From positions 54,627,743 through 54,691,742 of the forward strand of contig OZ020589.1 of assembly GCA_963971535.1 (NCBI GenBank): a DNA stretch of 64,000 nucleotides, given 5' to 3'. Shown in pieces: positions 57,885-64,000 of the stretch. The DNA is from Notolepis coatsorum. Taxonomy: Eukaryota > Chordata > Actinopteri > Aulopiformes > Paralepididae. Below the pieces are notes generated by a model that worked only from the letters and a program-made list of their open reading frames with translations, had not been told where the DNA came from and did no database searches. Each line of letters starts with the position of its first letter. Position 1 is the stretch's first letter. The position numbers and the translations under genes are program-made.

Positions 57885-60329
57885 TTATACTTTACCGGAG
57901 AGTGAGAGGGGCAGGCTGCTCCAACGTTGAAAGTCAGCTTTCATGTTAGTGATTAATGGGGGGAAGTTAGCTTCAAAAATAGAGTTTAAGGTGTGGGTGA
58001 TCTTTATGCCCAGATATTTAAAGCCTGTCTGTGACAGACGAAAGGGAATTGAAGATTGTGTAATTTGTAAGGCTGAGTTGTTAATGGGGAAACATTCACT
58101 TTTATGAAAATTTTGCTTATAGCCTGAGAAAGAGCCAAACTGTCTTAACATAGATTTTATGTGAGGGATGGAGGGAATAGGATGCGTCATATAGAGCAGA
58201 AGGTCGTCAGCGTAAAGGGAGACCCTGTGTTCGACTCCGTGACGGGTGATACCACGGAAGTGGGGCGAGGACTTGAGTGCAATGGATAGAGGTTCAGCGG
58301 CGACGGCAAACAATAACGGAGACAAAGGACAACCCTGGCGTGTCCCTCTGGAAAGTGGGAAATAAGGGGAGTTTATAGAGTTGGTAGTGACACAGGCCAA
58401 GGGGGCGGAGTAGAGTAGCCGGACCCATGACATAAATGTGTCCCCAAACCCAAATTTCTGCAGAGTCGTGAACAAGTATTCCCACTCCACGCGGTCAAAG
58501 GCCTTCTCCGCATCCAGAGATATAATTACCTCAGGAGGGAGAGAAGGACCTGAAGTGTGTATAATATTCAAGAGTCTGCGAATGTTAGAAAAGGAGTGGT
58601 GACCCTTAATGAAGCCAGTCTGGTCCTCAGAAATAATCAGAGGTAAGATGTTCTCCAGACGTCTAGCCATCACCTTGGCAATGACCTTTCCATCGTTGTT
58701 AATCAGCGAAATTGGGCGATACGATCCACAGTCTGTAGGGTCTTTGTCCTTTTTAAGTAGGAGGGAAATGGTTGCTTGGGTGAGTGTATGTGGCAGTGTC
58801 CCATTTTTCAAGGACTCGTTAAACATTTCCATCAGAAGCGGGGCGAGTTTGTCACAAAACTTTTTATAAAAACCTGCCTCATAGCCATCTGGACCCGGTG
58901 CCTTGCCACTCTGCATAGCATTGATAGCCTCCTTGATCTCCTCAATGTTCAATGGTCTGTCTAAATCCTTAGCCAGCTCCGGGTCTATAGACGGGAATTC
59001 TAGGTCATTTAAAAAAGTATCCATAGATATTCTGTCGGGAGGGGGTTCGGATGTGTAGAGAGTGGAGTAAAACACTTCAAAGGCCTTGTTAATGTCTTGG
59101 GGTTTCGAGACTATGTTATTAGAGCGATCCCTTATCTGTGAGATCAGCCTGGAGGCTGCTCTGCGCTTGAGCTGATGTGCAAGCAGCCGACTATTCTTGT
59201 CTCCATATTCATACGACAGGCCGCGGGAGTGGAGCAGCAGACCTTCAGCTTTCTTTGTGGATAATAGATCGAATTCAGACTGTAAATCCAGCTTCTTTTT
59301 ATACAATTCAGGTGAAGGGTCTGCGGCGTACTCACCATCAAGCTGGAGAATAGAATCTGTAAGGTCCTGCAGCCGCTTTCTCTGGGTTTTGTTCGCATGG
59401 GCTACATGGGAAATAATTTCACCACGCAGAACCACTTTTAGAGTCTCCCACAACAGTGAGTGAGATATTGAATCCGATCTATTGGTGAGTAAGAAGTCAT
59501 CAATTGACTTTGAAATTTTGTCGCAAAACCCCTTGTCGGAAAGTAGCAAGGTATCGAATCTCCAGGGAGGGCGATCTTTTCTATTCAGAGTAAGGGAGAT
59601 GTCCATTTGTATAGGCGCATGGTCTGAAATTACAATGGCTAAATAGTCAACTGAGCGGACAGAGTCTAACAGGGTTTTATCAATACAAAAATAATCTATC
59701 CTGGTATAGGAGTGGTGTACATGTGAAAAAAAAGAGAATGCCTTTAATAGTGGGTTAGCAGATCTCCATGGGTCCACACATCCATTTTCCCTCATAAAGG
59801 CTGATAAGGACCTGGACATTTTAGAGAGTGTTGAGGGTCTTAGAGAAGAGTGATCCAAAACCGGGTCCACAACACAGTTCAAATCGCCCCCCAAAATAAG
59901 TTGGTGTGTGTTTAAGTTTGGGAGGGAGGAGAGGATCTTGTTCATAAAACCAACATCATCCCAGTTGGGAGCGTAAATATTGACTAAGAGCACTGGGGTT
60001 TGGAATAGAGTGCCCGTTACTATTATATATCTGCCATCCGGGTCAGAGATAACGTTAGAGGATGTGAATTGAACTTTTTTGTTCACCAGTATCGCAACAC
60101 CTCTTGCCCGAATATTAAAATTGGAGTGAAATACCTGGCTGATCCAAGGCTTGTGTAGTCTAATTTGATCTGCTTTCAATAAGTGAGTTTCTTGCAAAAA
60201 CATGATATCTGCCTTCAAGTTTCTTAGGTGAGTAAAAACCCTTGAACGTTTGACTGGCCCGTTCATAGATTTGACATTCCACGTGATCAGTCTAACAGAG
60301 TTGTCCCTCCTATTATTAGATGAAGTCAT
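57885..60329 (-). pseudogene. L1-like ORF2: endonuclease and reverse transcriptase
   Basis: 814 codons from ATG 60329. The AP-type endonuclease has ITWNVKSMNG, FLQETHLL, LGGDLNCVVD and ISDHAPIQMD (catalytic N, E, D and H regions intact). RT has YRPISLINNDGKVIAKVM, GFIKGHHSFSNIRRLL, ISLDAEKAFDRVEW, GTRQGCPLSPLLF and SLYADDLLLYM (YADD intact). A TAA at 57885-57887 ends the frame after LSLSGKV; about 160 bases later, near a G run, a frameshift follows. It would nick DNA and prime reverse transcription, but the C-terminal part is cut off. Confidence 0.9.
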
Positions 60330-61961
60330 GATTCAGTTCAAGATTTGAGTGGTCTGATTGTCCCATATACAGGCCCCCTGTACAGGGGTATTGTAGACTC
60401 CACAAAGTAATAAAGTGATAAAAAAAGAAAAAAACAAATAACAAATAAGTAACTATAAACATATGTATGACGTGTAACCACAACATCTGCAACAACAACA
60501 ATAACAACAGAAAATACAGACCTTTCCCGGACCGCATTCGGTGTAAGTAACCCCCAAAATACTCCCCTCCCCATTCCCATCCTAGGTTCTCTTCTCTTCT
60601 TCCCACATCTAGAGAACCGCAGGTAATCGCTACTAAACTTCCGGTGCATCTACAGATCTTAACCTAACCTAGAACCTAACCTAGAAGCTAAAAACCTAAC
60701 CTAACCTAGAAGCTAAAACCTAACCTAGAAGCTAACCTAACCTAGAAGCTAGAACCTAGCCTAACCTAGAAACTAGCCTAACCTAGAACGTGAGCGTGAG
60801 CTCCCAATTTAAGAGTGTAGAGAAAAAGAGAAAAAAAAAAGTATATATCAAAGAGCAATTTCGCTGTGACAAGCGACACATTATAGAAATAACTGAAAGA
60901 TACTGAACTTGAATAACAACTCGAGATTTGTCGAGCAAAGAAAATAGTAGGGGGAGCACCAACCAACCAGTAGGCTGGTGTGTTAACGTCATTCAGTCCA
61001 AGCCAGCTGTTGTAGAATTACATTATAGAAATGGAAATAACTGAAAGATACTGAACTTGAAAATAACAACTCGAGATTTGTTGGGCAAAGAAAATAGTAG
61101 GGGGAGCTCCAACCAGTAGGCTGGTGTGTTAACGTCATTCAGTCCAAGCCAGCTGTTGTAGAATTACATTATAGAAATAGAAATAACTGAAAGATACTGA
61201 ACTTGAAAATAACAACTCGAGGTTTGTCGAGCAAAGAAAATAGTAGGGGGAGCACCAACCAGTAGGCTGGTGTGTTAACGTCATTCAGTCCAAGCCAGCT
61301 GTTGTAGAATTACATTATAGAAATAGAAATAACTGAAAGATACTGAACTTGAAAATAACAACTTGAGATTTGTTGAGCAAAGAAAAAAGAATAGGGGGAG
61401 CACCAACCAACCAGTAGGCTGGTGTGTTAACGTCATTCAGTCCAAGCCAGCTGTTGTAGAATTACATTATAGAAATAGAAATAACTGAAAGATACTGAAC
61501 TTGAAAATAACAACTCGAGATTTGTCGAGCAAAGAAAATAGTAGGGGGAGCACCAACCAGTAGGCTGGTGTGTTAACGTCATTCAGTCCAAGCCAGCTGT
61601 TGTAGAATTACATTATAGAAATAGAAATAACTGAAAGATACTGAACTTGAAAATAACAACTTGAGATTTGTTGAGCTAAGAAAAAGAGTAGGGGGAGCAC
61701 CAACCAACCAGTAGGCTGGTGTGTTAACGTCATTCAGTCCAAGCCAGCTGTTGTAGAATTACATTATAGAAATAGAAATAACTGAAAGATACTGAACTTG
61801 AATAACAGCTCGAGATTTGTCGAGCAATGAAAAGAAAAGAGTAGGGGAAGCACCAACCAGTAGGCTGGTGTGTTAACGTCATTCAGTCCAAGCCAGCTGT
61901 TAGCCAGCCTACGTTAAATCTGGTGTGTAAACAAACCTTGACCGACCGTTGTGTAGTTACC
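60330..61961 (-). repeat. L1 inter-ORF region with tandem repeats
   Basis: About 60885-61905 holds seven copies of a ~148-bp unit (spacing 145-152) containing CTGGTGTGTTAACGTCATTC and CAACTCGAGATTTGTCGAGC. A shorter CCTAACCTAGAAGC array lies at 60656-60790. It lies between ORF1 and ORF2, an unusual place for monomer-like repeats. Confidence 0.9.
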
Positions 61962-62861
61962 TCAGTCATGCCAATGAGCGTTGTAGAATGTCTGAGCAGC
62001 TGCGGGAGAGTCAAAGTACAACGTTTGGTCTTCGAAGTCCACGCGGAGGCGAGCTGGGTACAGCATTCCAAAGCGAATGTCTTTCTTGTACAGTCGGGCT
62101 TTCACGTCATTGTAAGCCGCGCGCTTGCGGGACAGTTCGACGCTGAAGTCAGGGTAGAGTGAGATCTTGTGGCCATGGTATCGCAGATCCTCTCTTCTCT
62201 TCCCAAAAACACGCTCCTTGTCCTGGTAGTTGTGGAAAAGTACAATGAACGCTCTCGGTCTGGGGTTGTTTCCTCCGGCTTTATTCTCTTTCCCCAGCCT
62301 GTGGGCGCGAGACAGTATGAGCGGCGTGGGGAAAAAATTAGCCCCACAAATATCTGAGAACAATTCGGTCATGAATTGGATTGGATCCGAGCCTTCCATT
62401 TTTTCAGGGATGCCGATCACTCTCAAGTTGGCTCTGCGCGAGCGGTTTTCAAGTTCATCCAACTTGTTGGCCAGCCGAGCGTTCTCCGTTTTGAGTTGAG
62501 CATATGCGCCTTCCATCTCGACGACTCTGTCGCTGTAGTCAGACAAGCCCGATTCGACAGAGGTGATCCGTTGTCCGTGTATATCCAGCGTGGATTTTAT
62601 TGCCTCCAGGGTCCTATTCACCGGTGTGAGAACTGCGTTTAGCAGCGAGGTGACCACTGCCGTCGTGTCGGTAAGTATGGCAGTACGGAGGTTCTCCAAG
62701 TCGTTGGGCAAGGCTGGCGTCGCTTTGGCTGGGGAATCAGGCATGTCTTTAGCTCTACTAGCAAGTTCAATAGCCCCACTAGCAAGTTCAATAGCTTCGA
62801 GGCTAGCAGCAGTTGCCTTCGATATTTCTCTTTTATCAATTCTCTTTGCTCTTCCCGTCAT
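61962..62861 (-). CDS. L1-like ORF1 protein (Transposase_22-type)
   Basis: 299 codons, intact. N-terminal ~60 residues include two tandem AIELAS repeats; a predicted coiled coil follows (residues ~80-150, ENARLANKLDELENRSRRAN). Then LRVIGIPEKMEG, the usual entry to the RRM, with FIVLFHNYQDKERVF, and a C-terminal domain with SLYPDFSVELSRKRAAYNDV. ORF1p of this kind forms trimers, coats the element RNA and acts as a chaperone in the cytoplasmic RNP. Start ATG 62861 is ~180 bp inside the element. It is the only apparently intact retrotransposon protein fully in the window. Confidence 0.85.
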   Translation of the reverse strand: MTGRAKRIDKREISKATAASLEAIELASGAIELASRAKDMPDSPAKATPALPNDLENLRTAILTDTTAVVTSLLNAVLTPVNRTLEAIKSTLDIHGQRITSVESGLSDYSDRVVEMEGAYAQLKTENARLANKLDELENRSRRANLRVIGIPEKMEGSDPIQFMTELFSDICGANFFPTPLILSRAHRLGKENKAGGNNPRPRAFIVLFHNYQDKERVFGKRREDLRYHGHKISLYPDFSVELSRKRAAYNDVKARLYKKDIRFGMLYPARLRVDFEDQTLYFDSPAAAQTFYNAHWHD

Positions 62862-63044
62862 GTTGTGAAACGTAGTGCAGTATTCGTCTTTTAGTCTTAA
62901 AGTTTAGATGGTGCATTGTATTTGTAGCATGTCGCTTGTCAAATAAATAGATAGTTTGCAAGTTGTGCGGGAGCCACTCTAAACACGTCTATCCCGTCAC
63001 CATGCTAAACCGGAAGTCGTGTACAAATAATCTAAGCAAATGAA
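62862..63044 (-). promoter_or_regulatory. 5' UTR / presumed internal promoter of the L1-like element
   Basis: 183 bp between the target duplication and ORF1. No repeats; it holds a GC-rich patch (ACCGGAAGTCGTG on the plus strand, an ETS-like core). A promoter here is inferred from L1 biology. Confidence 0.4.
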
Positions 63045-63630
63045 TCTCATTTGGTGTATTTAACCTCGATTCATTTTGTTTGCATGCCACCCATCTTCCA
63101 GTCAAAGTACTATTATGATTGGGAATATTGTCACTGCTCCGTGGTTACTCCTGTCTGTAGAAACACCACAGTACTGGATTTGATTTGAGTGCTTCATGTG
63201 CGACATCAATCGAGTCGAGTGGGGCGCTATAACACATTGGCTTCGGATTTAGTGCGCGCACTAGTGAACTTCGCCTCCCATTTGTTCCGACGGGTCGGTA
63301 CATTTGGAATTTCTTCTGCAGTTCATCTGTAAAAGTACATTCTTTGGCATTGTGAATGTGAGCTGCGCTCCACTCTGTCCCCTCTTCCTCTGTTTGTGTG
63401 TGAGTGTAGTTGTAGAGCCGCCCACAAAGCTTCTCAGGGATTACGTCACACACGCAACAGATTACCGTAGTATTCTGTGCAATGCGCCAGTCAATTTAAG
63501 TATATGCAAACGGTCGGTGAAAGCCGGACATTTTCATGCATTTATAAACCCCCCCCCGGACGGCCCGGACAGGGCGTGAAAAGAGGACATGTCCGGCCAA
63601 AAGAGGACGTTTGGTCACCCTACTCTGAAC

Positions 63631-64000
63631 CCCTCACCCCAGATACGATGCAATAACAAAGCAGAGCCGTGACACCAGTTGCAGCACGCTACAAAGTGCA
63701 TATACCTGTTAGGGTAATAGCTTTACATCCTGCACGCCAGCCACAGCTGATAACATACGGTTATCCTATAACCATAGTTATATGAGTATAGCGACCGCTC
63801 TGCGCTCTAGTGGAACTATCCCTTTATCCAATCTAGCACTGAATAATCTTTCTCCACATGTACACACCCATCCACCTGGCCACACCCACATCCACTCCTC
63901 TACATAAGCAGGGTCGTGGCCATACTGACAGCTCCTTCCGAAGTCTTTCACCACCGAAGGCAAAGACCACGGGGTCCTCAGTGAGTCACCGTATGTTATA
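63631..64000. mobile_element. Element 'B', right part with a foldback end
   Basis: Continues element B after the hAT: CCAGATACGATGCAATAAC matches CATGATACGACGTAACGAC at 17680 in element A. From 63750 a foldback begins: ATAACATACGGT is the inverse of ACCGTATGTTAT at 63988-63999. Its interior (AGTCTTTCACCACCGAAGG; TACATAAGCAGG) resembles the foldback at 14627-14914. It continues past or ends at the window edge. Confidence 0.5.

Larger units (their letters stand above)
56069..63044 (-). mobile_element. L1/Tx1-like retrotransposon, full length
   Basis: 6976 bp on the minus strand with a 17-bp target duplication TCTCATTTGGTGTATTT (56052-56068 and 63045-63061). The T-run at the left junction is the poly-A tail. 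Order: 5' UTR (~180 bp), ORF1 (61962-62861), a 1.6-kb inter-ORF region with ~148-bp tandem repeats, ORF2 (60329 downward, broken), 3' UTR. Full length but not active because ORF2 is broken. Confidence 0.9.
55245..63622. mobile_element. hAT element in element B, split by an L1-like element
   Basis: Ends TAGGGTGACCATATTTTG and TTTGGTCACCCTA, with an 8-bp target duplication CTCTGAAC (55237-55244 and 63623-63630). Without the nested L1 (56069-63044) it is about 1.4 kb and non-coding. Subterminal AAGAGGACATG occurs inverted near both ends. Confidence 0.85.

Noticed and set aside
60656..60790. CCTAACC repeats resembling telomeric sequence
   Set aside because: The unit is CCTAACCTAGAAGC and lies within the L1 inter-ORF region.

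Overview
This is eukaryotic, repeat-dense DNA, most probably from a teleost fish. Three things point to fish: a pyrin-domain exon followed by a tandem series of 174-bp, phase-2 leucine-rich-repeat (LRR) exons typical of the expanded fish NLR (NLRP/NLRC3-like) genes; a mix of BEL/Pao, Ty1/copia, Ty3/gypsy, hAT and L1/Tx1-type elements; and 5S-like and tRNA-like repeats. The species cannot be told from the sequence. There are no operons, and almost every long open frame belongs to a transposable element.

Layout: 1-2954, right-hand end of a minus-strand Ty3/gypsy element (gag-protease frame, tRNA-Pro-like primer site, LTR). 3044-5167, a non-autonomous inverted-repeat element. 5168-8380, a LINE 3' end, a tRNA-like SINE and AT-rich dispersed repeats. 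8382-11061, a broken minus-strand Ty1/copia element. 11062-13978, the 5' part of an NLR-type gene (possible non-coding first exon, pyrin exon, 54-bp exon, tail of the exon that should carry NACHT), with a 33-bp minisatellite and an L1 fragment in the introns. 14627-20028, a foldback element beside a 5.1-kb element with 41-bp perfect terminal inverted repeats that carries two 5S rRNA-like segments. 20029-32280, a 39-bp minisatellite split by a complete but internally deleted BEL/Pao element (5-bp target duplication CAGGT), and a 3157-bp tandem duplication of its right part.

33128-53000 holds six ~0.93-kb units, each with one LRR exon. They are interrupted by a hAT element (35023-37354), a second BEL/Pao element (38374-48187, itself carrying a hAT) and a block with a hAT transposase, foldbacks and a satellite (48988-51659). 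The fifth and sixth LRR exons are damaged. 53000-64000 is a second member of the 5.1-kb family, split by a hAT element (55245-63622) that is split in turn by a 7-kb L1-like retrotransposon (56069-63044).

How it fits together: the only host-gene signal is the NLR-type gene on the plus strand. Splice phases agree along its surviving exons (1, 1, 2, 2...), but no NACHT coding sequence is visible and the last two LRR exons are defective, so I read it as a disrupted, probably dead paralogue in an NLR cluster. The rest is layered transposon insertion, and many insertions are dated relative to one another by clear target-site duplications.
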